A stretch of DNA of 64,000 nucleotides, taken from NCBI RefSeq assembly GCF_030145145.1, contig NZ_JAQYWD010000021.1, positions 42,036 to 106,035 on the forward strand. The letters run 5' to 3'. This document shows positions 27,708-36,458 of the stretch, piece after piece; positions within the stretch are counted from its first letter, which is position 1; each line of letters opens with the position of its first letter. Under the pieces are notes generated by a model, which made no database searches, was not told the DNA's origin, and worked only from the letters and a program-made list of their open reading frames with translations. Position numbers and translations under genes: made by a program. The stretch is from Desulfobacula sp. GTDB lineage: Bacteria > Desulfobacterota > Desulfobacteria > Desulfobacterales > Desulfobacteraceae.

Positions 27708-28682
27708 ATGACCGTAAAAATCACTACAGCCTCAAAGGAACTAAGCACGAAAAGTATTGTCAACCCTAAAGAACAATTTTCTTTCTGGACCGATGCGATC
27801 TGCAATACTTTTTTTCAACTCAGTGTAGACCGACGGCTTGACGGTGGTTTTATCGGCAGTGTGAAAAACAATGATCTGGATCCCTTCTGTATCAACCGCG
27901 TCCGATCTGAAGAGCATATCGCAGATCTTTCAAAGACAGGGATCAGCAAGCTGAAAAACCATTATTTTAAACTGCACATCCAGAACAGTTCTATCGCAAT
28001 CGCCCGCCAGCACGGATTCGAAACCATCCTCCGGCCCGGAGATGCCATGCTGCTCGACAGTCTGTATCCCTTCCAGCTCGATTTCCCGAAAAATTTCAGC
28101 TCGCTTTCCGTAATAATTCCAAGGGAGCTGTTACGGCCAATGTTAAAGGACCCGAAAGCGGCCACAAAAAGGCTGATTTCAAATCAATCCCCAATCAATA
28201 TGGCCATCAAGCATTACATCCATTTTTTACTTAAAGCATGCACAGATCAAATTGATTCTGATCAATCACGATTATATTTGGACAACCTGCTGGGCCTTAT
28301 TGTAGCTGGGACATCCGAAGGAAAAAGCAGTGCAGAAAAAATAGACAGCGAAAACAAATTTTCGCGGATAAAACGATATATCAATACCAACCTGAACGAT
28401 CCGGAAATTTCTCCTGTAACCGTTGCAAAGCAGTTTTTCATCTCGGTGAGCTACGTGCACAAATTATTCAAAAAGAATCACCTGACATTCGGCAATTACC
28501 TTCGCACACAACGGTTGGAGTGTGCGGCAATGACCCTACAGAACAAATCCAATGACAACCATACCATCAGCGAGGTGGCATACCACCTGGGATTTAACGA
28601 TCTTTCCTATTTCTGGCGGTTGTTCAGAAAATATTACGGCATGACCCCCAAAGAATACCGCCAAAGGAATACCAAAGTATAA
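27708..28682 (+). CDS. AraC-family transcriptional regulator
   Basis: 324 residues from the ATG at 27708, which has AAAGGG seven bases upstream; a TTG at 27693 is possible but less likely. The N-terminal region (EQFSFWTDAICNTFFQLSVD) matches the AraC-binding-like domain of regulators such as FeaR. The C-terminal ~100 residues form the double HTH: ISPVTVAKQFFISVSYVHKL and the second helix pair ending in LGFNDLSYFWRLFRKYYGMT, the AraC signature. Divergently oriented to the REDY-like gene with a 163-base shared control region that contains several ACTATA repeats. Confidence 0.88.
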   Translation: MTVKITTASKELSTKSIVNPKEQFSFWTDAICNTFFQLSVDRRLDGGFIGSVKNNDLDPFCINRVRSEEHIADLSKTGISKLKNHYFKLHIQNSSIAIARQHGFETILRPGDAMLLDSLYPFQLDFPKNFSSLSVIIPRELLRPMLKDPKAATKRLISNQSPINMAIKHYIHFLLKACTDQIDSDQSRLYLDNLLGLIVAGTSEGKSSAEKIDSENKFSRIKRYINTNLNDPEISPVTVAKQFFISVSYVHKLFKKNHLTFGNYLRTQRLECAAMTLQNKSNDNHTISEVAYHLGFNDLSYFWRLFRKYYGMTPKEYRQRNTKV

Positions 28683-28816
28683 ACGTTGTTCTCCGATTCC
28701 GAGAGTTGCAGCCGTTAAATTTTTTTCTTGCTTTTTTAAAAAGAGTGCCCTATGAATTGTTTTATTAGACAATTATTAACCCAATAAATTTTAACCCTAT
28801 TCAAACTAACCGGACC

Positions 28817-29596
28817 ATGATTGACAAAAAAAACGAAACTGTCAGCCGTATCCCCCAAAGTGATGAATGGCCTTCCACCGAGGAATTCAAACCCATCAAA
28901 AGGGAAAGAACCTCCCGGATTATTGAAAAACAGATAAAAGCCATCATTTTTAAAAAGGGTCTCCAGGTTGGAACAAAGCTGCCCACGGAAAGACAACTGG
29001 CCGAAACATTTAATGTGAGCCGGACCAGCGTAAGGGAAGCCCTGCGCTCCATGGAACGGTCCGGATTACTCTCAATTAAAAAAGGGAGCAAGGGCGGTGC
29101 TTTTTTTTCAGGAACCCTCTCCCCCCATGTGGCCGAATTGATGATCGATATGTTTGACTCAGGACAAGTAAGCCTTGAGGAAATTCTGAATGCAAGGCTT
29201 ATCATTGAACCCCAGGTTGCTGCCGAAATCGCCGGCAAGGCGGTTCCTGAACAAATTGCACGGTTAAAGGAAACCATTGGCCTTCTTCGGCAGGGATACA
29301 AAAGCGGAGACCCGAAAATGGAGAACAACCCAAGGTTTCATCATGTACTGGGCCAGATGTCCAACAACCGGGTCATTCAATTGATTATGCGGGTGCTCAT
29401 GGTCGTGCACAAAGAGCGCATGAGTTTCATCAGACTGGACAATGCCGCCAAAAAAAGGATTATCAGGGAACACGAAGGCCTTATAGATGCAATCGCTCAA
29501 CATGACCCTGAACTAGCCAGCGAACGGATGCGGCAGCATATTCTCAGCGTCCACGGGATTCACAGTAAAATTGAAGACAAAGAACAAAAGTTATAG
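28817..29596 (+). CDS. FadR/GntR-family transcriptional regulator
   Basis: 259 residues. The winged helix at about 35-105 contains VGTKLPTERQLAETFNVSRT and the following SVREALRSMERSGLLSIKKG stretch. An FCD-type ligand domain with ARLIIEPQVAAEIA and FHHVLGQMSNNRVI follows, carrying metal-site Asp/His positions. It starts a co-directional series: a dihydroxyphthalate-decarboxylase-like protein, tctC and the remains of tctA/tctB and an aldolase. A role as the local regulator of aromatic or organic-acid uptake is inferred from this order. Confidence 0.88.
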   Translation: MIDKKNETVSRIPQSDEWPSTEEFKPIKRERTSRIIEKQIKAIIFKKGLQVGTKLPTERQLAETFNVSRTSVREALRSMERSGLLSIKKGSKGGAFFSGTLSPHVAELMIDMFDSGQVSLEEILNARLIIEPQVAAEIAGKAVPEQIARLKETIGLLRQGYKSGDPKMENNPRFHHVLGQMSNNRVIQLIMRVLMVVHKERMSFIRLDNAAKKRIIREHEGLIDAIAQHDPELASERMRQHILSVHGIHSKIEDKEQKL

Positions 29597-29643
29597 CAAC
29601 TGAAACCGTCCGAAACGGACACTTTCTCAATCAGGAGGAGATT

Positions 29644-30636
29644 ATGACAATATCACTATCTTGCGCCTGTCCACTGTATGACCGGGTGTGGCCCCTGTAT
29701 TCGAAACAGGTCGTACCAACGGGTATTTCACTTCATTTCCTGCCGCTGTCCGTTGAGGAGATCTTTTGGCGTCAGGCCAGACATGCGGAATTTGATGTGT
29801 CGGAATGCTCGTTTTCAACCTTTACGCTCCTGCGCTCCAAAGGAGATGAACGGTTCATCGGCATCCCGGTTTTCACTTCCCGAATTTTTCGCCACTCCTC
29901 TATTTATGTCAATAAAAACAGCGGCATTAAAACCCCCCAGGACCTGAAGGGCAAGATTGTGGGACTGCCGGAGTATCAGATCACGGCCGTTGTGTGGCAG
30001 CGGGGCATACTCCAGGATGAATACGGGGTGTCCCCCAAAGACATTCTCTGGCGGACTGGCGGAGAAGAAACCCCCGGCAGGACGGAAAAAGTAAGCATTG
30101 ATCTGCCTGCCGAAATCCGGATCAAATCCATACCGCGGGGCCAGACCCTGTCAAAAATGCTGGACACAGGTGAAATAGATGCCTTGTTCTCTGCCCGGAT
30201 TCCCTCCACCTGCAAATTGAATGGCGGAAATGTTACCCGGCTGTTTGAAAACTACCAGGACGTTGAAGAGGCCTATTATAAAAAGACCGCCATATTTCCC
30301 ATCATGCACATCATTGTTCTGAAACGAGACATATATGAAAAGCACCCATGGATCGCCGTTAATCTGTACCGTGCATTTTGCAATTCAAAAAACATGACCA
30401 TGGATGAATATTCGGATACATCGGCATTAAGGGTCTCTCTTCCAGGGCTTGTCCATGAAATTGAACGGACCAGAGCGCTCATGGGAGATGACTGGTGGCC
30501 ATATGGCATACAAAAGAACAAAAAGGTCCTTGAAACGTTTTTGAGATACCACCATGAACAGGGCCTTTCAAAACGGTTAATGACAATTAACGACCTCTTT
30601 GCACCGGAAACCATGGATGAGGAATTCAAAATTTAA
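29644..30636 (+). CDS. 4,5-dihydroxyphthalate decarboxylase-like / NMT1-like protein
   Basis: 330 residues with a periplasmic-binding-protein-like fold. Family segments: LPLSVEEIFWRQARHAEFDV, SECSFSTFTLLRSKGDERFI, GIPVFTSRIFRHSSIYVN, and the late DDWWPYGIQKNKKVLETFLRYHH. These are typical of proteins annotated as 4,5-dihydroxyphthalate decarboxylase, though only a few members have been shown to decarboxylate. There is no signal peptide, so it is cytoplasmic. AGGAGG precedes the ATG. It follows the GntR gene by 47 bases. A broken paralogue lies at 34691-34907, facing the other way. Confidence 0.8.
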   Translation: MTISLSCACPLYDRVWPLYSKQVVPTGISLHFLPLSVEEIFWRQARHAEFDVSECSFSTFTLLRSKGDERFIGIPVFTSRIFRHSSIYVNKNSGIKTPQDLKGKIVGLPEYQITAVVWQRGILQDEYGVSPKDILWRTGGEETPGRTEKVSIDLPAEIRIKSIPRGQTLSKMLDTGEIDALFSARIPSTCKLNGGNVTRLFENYQDVEEAYYKKTAIFPIMHIIVLKRDIYEKHPWIAVNLYRAFCNSKNMTMDEYSDTSALRVSLPGLVHEIERTRALMGDDWWPYGIQKNKKVLETFLRYHHEQGLSKRLMTINDLFAPETMDEEFKI

Positions 30637-30660
30637 GACCATTATTACCCGCCTGCTGCC

Positions 30661-31566
30661 ATGGCAGATGATTACCCTTCAAAGGATATCCGGCTGATTA
30701 TCGGTGGCAAGCCCGGTGGGGGCTTTGACACATACTCCCGGGCCATCAGCCGGTATATGGAGAAATACCTTCCCAAAGGCGTTCATCTCATCGTTGAGAA
30801 CAGGCCCGGTGCCGGCCATAAAATAGCCATCTCCATGGTATACAGTGCAAAACCCGATGGATACACCATTGGAATGCCCATCATGCCGGGGTTGTATTTT
30901 GCGCAGATGTTCAACAAACAGAATTTTGACATGACCAAGGTCACCTGGCTGGTGACGATTCTCCGGGAATCAATGGCGCTTGGGATCCCTCCTGAATCAT
31001 CATTCAAGACCATTAAGGACCTACAGCAGGCCGACGTCGTCCGGGTCCCTGCAGTGGGGTTTGCCAGCGACATTGAATCTATCCTTGGACTTGATCAACT
31101 AGGAATAAACGGCAAATATATCACCGGCCATAAAAACAGCAAGGATGGCATACTGGCGACCCTGCGGGGAGATGGTGATGCAGTCAGTTTCACCTATGAT
31201 TCCATGAGAAAATTCTTCGTCAAAAAACAGCTGATTCCGGTGCTGATAATGGGGAATGAAAAGAGAATTCCCGATTTTCCGGATGTGCCGACTTTAGGAG
31301 AGCTGGGTTATCCGGAAGTAAATTCCATTCCGGCCCGGTTCCGTGTTATAGCAGGTCCTCCGGACATGACTGCCGAGCGGACAAAATATCTCAGAGAGGC
31401 GCTGTATAAAACCCTTACCGACCCGGAATTTGTTGACTGGAGCAAAAAAGCCAAACGGCCGGTGGAAGCGCTCACTGGTGAGGAGACAGAGAAGGTGTTG
31501 AAACTTGTCATGGGAGAATTCGACAACCGCAGGGAAAGCCTGAAAAAATATATGACCATGGAATAA
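30661..31566 (+). CDS. Tripartite tricarboxylate transporter binding protein (TctC-like), signal peptide missing
   Basis: 301 residues of the TctC/Bug family: YPSKDIRLIIGGKPGGGFDT near the start, LIVENRPGAGHKIAISMVYS, and DVPTLGELGYPEV near 205. Family members are periplasmic and carry a signal peptide; here the frame begins right at the mature sequence (MADDYPSKD). The 24 bases back to the previous stop show only a hint of a cleavage site (PPAAMA), and no ribosome-binding site precedes the ATG. The 5' end was apparently lost. With tctA and tctB broken downstream, the system cannot work as a transporter; the ORF itself is still intact. Confidence 0.7.
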   Translation: MADDYPSKDIRLIIGGKPGGGFDTYSRAISRYMEKYLPKGVHLIVENRPGAGHKIAISMVYSAKPDGYTIGMPIMPGLYFAQMFNKQNFDMTKVTWLVTILRESMALGIPPESSFKTIKDLQQADVVRVPAVGFASDIESILGLDQLGINGKYITGHKNSKDGILATLRGDGDAVSFTYDSMRKFFVKKQLIPVLIMGNEKRIPDFPDVPTLGELGYPEVNSIPARFRVIAGPPDMTAERTKYLREALYKTLTDPEFVDWSKKAKRPVEALTGEETEKVLKLVMGEFDNRRESLKKYMTME

Positions 31567-31620
31567 TAGGGAACCGACACCATTTTCCAACCTGTCAATG
31601 GCTTGAAAAAAGGAACCAAG

Positions 31621-32602
31621 ATGTTTGATACGACTGCGTTAATGGGGACTCTCCAGACCATGTCAACCTTCCACGGCATTTTAATGCTGTTATCAGGAAC
31701 TGTCATCGGGATGATATAGTGGTGCCGGCCCTTTTCGGGTTGCTGGCCATAGGAGAAATGACGGACCTGCTGGTGAAAAAAAACCCATTGCCGGCCATAA
31801 GGCCGCAAATGCAGAAGGGTACGGGGTCTGGAAGGGGATTGTCTTAACGCTGAAGCAGCCGTTTCTGGTGCTCCGATGCTCTGCCCTGGGGACAGTAATC
31901 GGGGCCATCCCCGGGGTGGGCGGAACCGTGGCCGGGTTTATCTCCTATATGCATGCCAAGCAGACCTGTCGGAACAATGAAAATTTCGGTAAAGGCGACG
32001 TGCGCGGTGTGATCGCTTCTGAAGCCGCCAATGATGCCAAGGAAGGCGGTGCCCTGCTACCCACACTGGCCTTTGGCATCCCCGGAAGCTCGGGTATGGC
32101 CGTCTTTTTAGGCGCATTGACCCTGCACGGCATTGATACCGGCCAGGACATTTTCATCACCAATATTGATGTGGTTTACATGCTGCTACTTTCCATGCTG
32201 GGATGTCATATTGTGGCGGCGTGCATCGGGCTCACCCTGGCGGATAAAATTGCCCTGCTGACCAGAATCCGGCCGGTGTTGTTTGCACCGATTCTGTTTT
32301 TGGTGTGCCTGATCGGGTCCTTTGCCTTGAGAAACAGCATGGGGGATGTCATGGTGACTTTTATCTTTGGCATCCTGGGCTATGAAATGCGCAAGTTCGG
32401 CTTTTCACGCATCGCACTGATCCTGGGGCTGCTGCTGGGAAACATGGCTGAAATCGCTTTCCGCCAGACCCTGTCCACCCAGGCAGGTGCCATGGGGTTT
32501 TTCACCCGGCCCATCTCCCTGATCCTGTTTTTATTGATTATCGGCTCTGTTATGATGCCTTTCATAAAGTCCTGGCAAAGGAGAAAACGCCGTGAAAAAT
32601 GA
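31621..32602 (+). pseudogene. tctA: tctA remnant: internally deleted and frameshifted membrane subunit
   Basis: The large membrane subunit of a tripartite tricarboxylate transporter normally has about 500 residues. Here 31621 opens with MFDTTALMGTLQTMSTFHGI and stops after 32 codons. The sequence then jumps to VPALFGLLAIGEMTDLLVKK (normally past the middle of the protein), shifts frame near 31820, and resumes as ALGTVIGAIPGVGGTVAGFI with EAANDAKEGGALLPTLAFGI, the conserved C-terminal-half motif. That last part stays open to 32602. Roughly 200 residues are missing. Confidence 0.8.
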
Positions 32603-32833
32603 AGAAAAAAGAGAAATTTCAATATTTTTATGGTTCACCGGATGTCTTGCCGCAGTATACGTATTGGGCTTTTTAGTTGCTATTCCGGTTTTTCTTTTTC
32701 TGTTTTTAAAATTTGGGCAAAGGAAAGCTGGCTGTTATCGATTATTTTTGCGGTGGTGGTTTTGGGTGTGGTCTATGTGTGCTTTGTCTACATATTGAGA
32801 ATCCCGTTGCATCAGGGGATTTTATTTATCTAA
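32592..32833 (+). pseudogene. tctB: tctB remnant, C-terminal part with a frameshift
   Basis: The frame from 32592 reads FLWFTGCLAAVYVLGFLVAI, a membrane pair of the small TctB subunit. A shift near 32715 moves the continuation to the next frame, where SWLLSIIFAVVVLGVVYVCF and LRIPLHQGILFI match the usual TctB end. The N-terminal half is absent. It overlaps the tctA remnant by 11 bases. Normal operon order in this family often places tctB before tctA. Confidence 0.7.
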
Positions 32834-32889
32834 TGTTTTGTTTGATCGGGTGGAATGTTTTTTTATAGAGACTTTTCAAGGAGAATAAA

Positions 32890-33624
32890 ATGGAGTCAAA
32901 AAAATTAAAAGAGACTCTGGCTTTGGCCTGCCGAATTTTGGGAAATAATGGGCATGATGACTTAAACTTAGGACATCTGAGCGCCCGGGCGATAGAATCA
33001 CAGGAGTCGATTTATATGAAGGGGCGAAGGCTTTGTTTAAGTGAAGCTTGCACAGAAGATCTGGTTACCATTGATTTTAATTATAAAAAAGTGGTTGGTC
33101 AGCGCGACACCCATTCAGAGATGCCCATACACATCGAAATATATAAAAAAAGACCGGATGTAAACTGCGTGGTACACACCCATCCCATTTATGCAACTGC
33201 ATTTTCGGCTACAAAACAAAAGCTGAGACCGATAAATAATATTGCGACGTATTTCTCATAATCATTGCCTTATTTTGATCAAACCACCGATCTGGTAGTA
33301 ACCCCTGAGTCGGGCCGGGCCCTGGCCAAAACCCTTGGAGATGCAACGGCAGTCGTCATGAAGAACCATGGGATTGCAGTTGTCGGTGAAACTATCGAAA
33401 TCGCAACGGTGAGGGCTTATTTGCTGGAAAAAGCCCTGAAAATTTTTTATATTGCCAAAGGCTTTGGAGAGCTTACCTGGAGCAGTGATGACGATGTCAA
33501 ACAAAAGATAGCCAAAGCCTATAGCGCTCCCAAACTTAATCATATGTGGGAAGCGCTTTCGCGTCAACTGGCAAAGAAGGAAAGGCAGGAGCAAATTCTG
33601 GAGATGCTTGCACAAAAAATGTAA
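32890..33624 (+). pseudogene. Class II aldolase/adducin-family gene with a single in-frame nonsense codon
   Basis: Two abutting frames, 32890-33261 and the following codons to 33624, are in the same phase and are separated only by TAA at 33259-33261. Together they encode a 244-residue class II aldolase (fuculose-phosphate aldolase / methylthioribulose dehydratase group). The N-terminal part has GHLSAR and the metal motif HTHP near 97-100; the C-terminal part has KNHGIAVVGE with the third His. AAGGAG precedes the ATG. The separation by one stop suggests recent inactivation. Restart at TTG 33265 or readthrough cannot be excluded, but would split the metal site. Confidence 0.8.
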
Positions 33625-33808
33625 GCCGATCCAAAGAGAAAAAAATATACAAAACCTGCCCCCATGTTCATTTGAATACTTTTTTCAAGAAATTCTTATG
33701 ATGTTGAACCAAGCTGAGAAACGAATTAGTTAGCAACACGTCATCTATGCTGGGAGCTATTTTAAACGGGTAATTGTAAATTTTAATGTATTCATGCGAG
33801 GGGGATGA

Positions 33809-34687
33809 ATGGCGGAATTGCTGGCGATCTTGGCTTCTTTTTTCTATGCACTCAACATGGTTGTTGCCCGGGTGGGACTGAAGGACACAGATACCTTCTC
33901 CGCTGGTATCCTCAGTATGTGCTTTTCCCTTATGGGTGCGATTGTCGCCTTTGTGTTTGTCATGCCGATTCATTCCATCAGTGCCAGGGCCGTATTTTTC
34001 TTTGCCATGGCAGGATTTTCCGGTCCCTGCCTGGGTCGGCTGCTGCTCTACTTAGGCATAAAACGTGTCGGAAGTGCTATCGCCAGCTCTTTATATTCAG
34101 TCAAGCCACTCTTTGCGGCCTTGGCAGCTGTTGTTCTGCTGGGAGAAAAGGTGACTGCCGGTATCGGAATTGGAATACTGATCATGATAATCGGACTGAG
34201 TATCATCAGCTCATCCAACAGCGATGCTTCTCCTGGGAAACGCTGGTCAAAAAAAGACATGATTTTTCCGATTCTTGCCGGACTTGGCTATGGGTTTTCA
34301 CATGTATTCAGAAAGCTCGGCTTGAATTTAAATGCCGAACCTTTGCTGGGGCTGCTTGTACAGAATATAGCCGCTCTATTTTTTCCTCTGATAGTCATAT
34401 TCTGGCAGACAAATAACAACGCGAATAGGGCCTGGAGCAGCCTTCGAGGTTGGATAATTTTTGGTTTGGCAGGAATCTGTTCTACTTTAGGACAGATATG
34501 TTTATTTATGGCTTTGAGCAAGGGGGATGTTGTCATTGTTGCGCCGCTATCAACCATCAGTCCGTTGTTTGTGCTTTTAATGGCGGGGCTGTTTCTCAAG
34601 GGTATGGACCATATAAGTTGGAAAATCGGTATGGGTTGTTTTTTTATCCTTGCTGCCACTGTTCTGCTGACACTCTATAAAAATTGA
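33809..34687 (+). CDS. EamA/DMT-family membrane transporter
   Basis: 292 residues with about ten hydrophobic segments arranged as two EamA repeats (about 3-135 and 150-290). It starts MAELLAILASFFYALNMVVA; the repeat end of each half shows the family pattern (SSLYSVKPLFAALAAVVLLG in the first half and LSTISPLFVLLMAGLFLKG in the second). GAGGGG lies before the ATG at 33809. Members export or import small metabolites such as amino acids or sugars; the substrate is not predictable. It is the last gene of the decayed organic-acid region, but the reading frame itself is intact. Confidence 0.85.
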   Translation: MAELLAILASFFYALNMVVARVGLKDTDTFSAGILSMCFSLMGAIVAFVFVMPIHSISARAVFFFAMAGFSGPCLGRLLLYLGIKRVGSAIASSLYSVKPLFAALAAVVLLGEKVTAGIGIGILIMIIGLSIISSSNSDASPGKRWSKKDMIFPILAGLGYGFSHVFRKLGLNLNAEPLLGLLVQNIAALFFPLIVIFWQTNNNANRAWSSLRGWIIFGLAGICSTLGQICLFMALSKGDVVIVAPLSTISPLFVLLMAGLFLKGMDHISWKIGMGCFFILAATVLLTLYKN

Positions 34688-34690
34688 CGT

Positions 34691-34907
34691 TTCCTTTTGC
34701 TCGCTTCCGGGCAATAAACCAGTCCGGGGTATTCTTCAGCGATTTTGCGCTTGACCACCCTGCCATGATTGATGGGATAGACATCTCAGAGACGTCGAAC
34801 TCTGCGTAGCAAAGCTGGCGCCAGAACATTTCCGAAGGATGCTGGATTGAAGGGACCAGATCGATGCCATCGGGTGTCACTGTTCCGTCAAGAATCGGCA
34901 ATTTCAA
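34691..34907 (-). pseudogene. Remnant of a dihydroxyphthalate-decarboxylase-like gene
   Basis: The minus-strand frame from 34907 reads LPILDGTVTPDGIDLVPSIQ then PSEMFWRQLCYAEFDVSEMS, which parallels the N-terminus of the intact gene at 29644 (EEIFWRQARHAEFDVSECS). After about 47 residues the similarity is lost and the frame runs into the 3' end of the EamA gene. The remaining ~280 residues are absent. It faces the opposite way from the intact copy. Confidence 0.7.
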
Positions 34908-35179
34908 ATATGGCTTCCTCTATTTTCGATCGCAATGGCTTTCCATATTCTATGCGATTTTTTAATTTAAAAAAAATTGGGTTTTATAGTCATTGACCTG
35001 CTTCATAAGGTCATTTCCAATATTGGAAATCCTGAATATTTTAACAAATATGACATATCAACAAGTGTCTACCTCATCGGTGCGTTGAATGGGGTCTGTG
35101 AATCCAATGTAATTTGTTTATTAAAAGCCTCAGAAACAGTTAAAGTTGAAACGATTTGGATAACCCTTGAAAATAAGAA

Positions 35180-36130
35180 TTAAAAATAGTTCCTTAACTT
35201 GAGTTCAAATGGGTGCGGATTCAAATATGTCTGTATCTTCAGCCAGGGTTGATCATATTTCAAGACATAATGTTTTAAAAGGGTAATCGGCACTATCAAA
35301 GGAACATAACCGGATATGTATTGATCAAAAACTGACAATAGCTCCTGTTTTTCACCACTGCTCAGATCTTTTTTGAAATACCCCATAATGTGTTGCAGAA
35401 CATTGATGTTCTTTTTTAATGTGGTTTGAAGACTTAATGCCTTTAAAAGAAGCACTTCATAAATATCAAACAATTGATCCAAGTCATGGGTTTTCCCCTG
35501 GGCAACAAGTTTGCCCATCTTCCTGTAAATATCCTGATTGTGAGACAGTATCAATAACTTATTTTGGGTATGGAACTCGACGAGACCACCCAAAGTCATA
35601 TTTTGACTGCAAAGATTTCTCCATCGTTGCAGAGAAAAGATATTTTCAATAAAATTTTCCCTTAACTTCGGATCATGCAAGCGGCCTGCTTCTTCTACCG
35701 GTATCCTTGGAAAGGCTTTTGTAAACGCCTTGGCAAACAGCCCGGTACCATTTTTCCGGACGATGCCGTCATCACCATAAACCCTGATCCGGTACAACCC
35801 GCTGCTGGGAGATTTGCTTCTAAAAATAAAACCGCACAGATCTTCTTTGGCCAACGCCTTGATGCGGACTTGAATCCAGGTCTTCATTTGATCGGTTTTA
35901 TCCACAGCCGTTTTTTGAGTCACCAACCTGGGATTCTCAGCGTCCCCCACTAGCCGCACAGCCTCTCTTGGCGTTGGCATTCCACACTCTACCTCCGGGC
36001 ATACAGGCACATATTCGGTAAACAGACCAAGGGTCTGAGTAAGAAAACGATCATGGCTGTGTCCGCCATCATATCGAACTTTATTTCCCAACAGACAAGA
36101 ACTAATACCAATTTTAATGGGCTCGAGCAT
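35180..36130 (-). CDS. YbgA-like protein (DUF523 + DUF1722)
   Basis: 316 residues with two domains. The N-terminal DUF523 part (about 5-150) has IGISSCLLGNKVRYDGGHSH, the PVCPEVECGMPTPRE Cys motif and the CGFIFRSKSPSSG segment. The C-terminal DUF1722 part (about 185-310) is helical, with SHNQDIYRKMGKLVAQ and the terminal YLNPHPFELKLRNYF. The fusion is the form found in E. coli YbgA, a protein with no settled biochemical role, often found near photolyase or stress genes. It ends next to the small uncertain frame at 34977-35183. Confidence 0.9.
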   Translation of the reverse strand: MLEPIKIGISSCLLGNKVRYDGGHSHDRFLTQTLGLFTEYVPVCPEVECGMPTPREAVRLVGDAENPRLVTQKTAVDKTDQMKTWIQVRIKALAKEDLCGFIFRSKSPSSGLYRIRVYGDDGIVRKNGTGLFAKAFTKAFPRIPVEEAGRLHDPKLRENFIENIFSLQRWRNLCSQNMTLGGLVEFHTQNKLLILSHNQDIYRKMGKLVAQGKTHDLDQLFDIYEVLLLKALSLQTTLKKNINVLQHIMGYFKKDLSSGEKQELLSVFDQYISGYVPLIVPITLLKHYVLKYDQPWLKIQTYLNPHPFELKLRNYF

Positions 36131-36458
36131 GCCATCCTCCTGTTTTTATAAATATTAAACCGTTGCAGATCCCGGCAAGACATATAATCACATTGACATC
36201 ATTCAATACAGTATATAGTTTTTTGATTTAATTAACAGACGTTTATCGATACGGCCGTCTTTTATCCAAAAAAGTCTGTCGATTAAAGCAGGCATGACCA
36301 ATTAGTGATGATATTGAACAAATTTTATTGTGCCCGTCAGGGCATGGGCGATATATAAAAAAAATATTGAAATTTATTCTTAAACGCGGTTTGATAGACA
36401 TGACCTGCCAAATTCGAAAACTTGTTTTCATAAAACTTTTGGAAAAAGGATTCCCGGT
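36131..36458. other. Intergenic region between divergent genes
   Basis: 328 AT-rich bases between the divergent YbgA-like gene and the FAD oxidoreductase gene. It must hold promoters for both. I see no convincing consensus pair and no small gene. AAAAGGA at 36443-36449 is the ribosome-binding site of the next gene. Confidence 0.4.

Noticed and set aside
34977..35183. 68-codon plus-strand frame (TTG start)
   Set aside because: Protein-like composition, but no ribosome-binding site, no domain and a TTG start; it may be real but cannot be supported.
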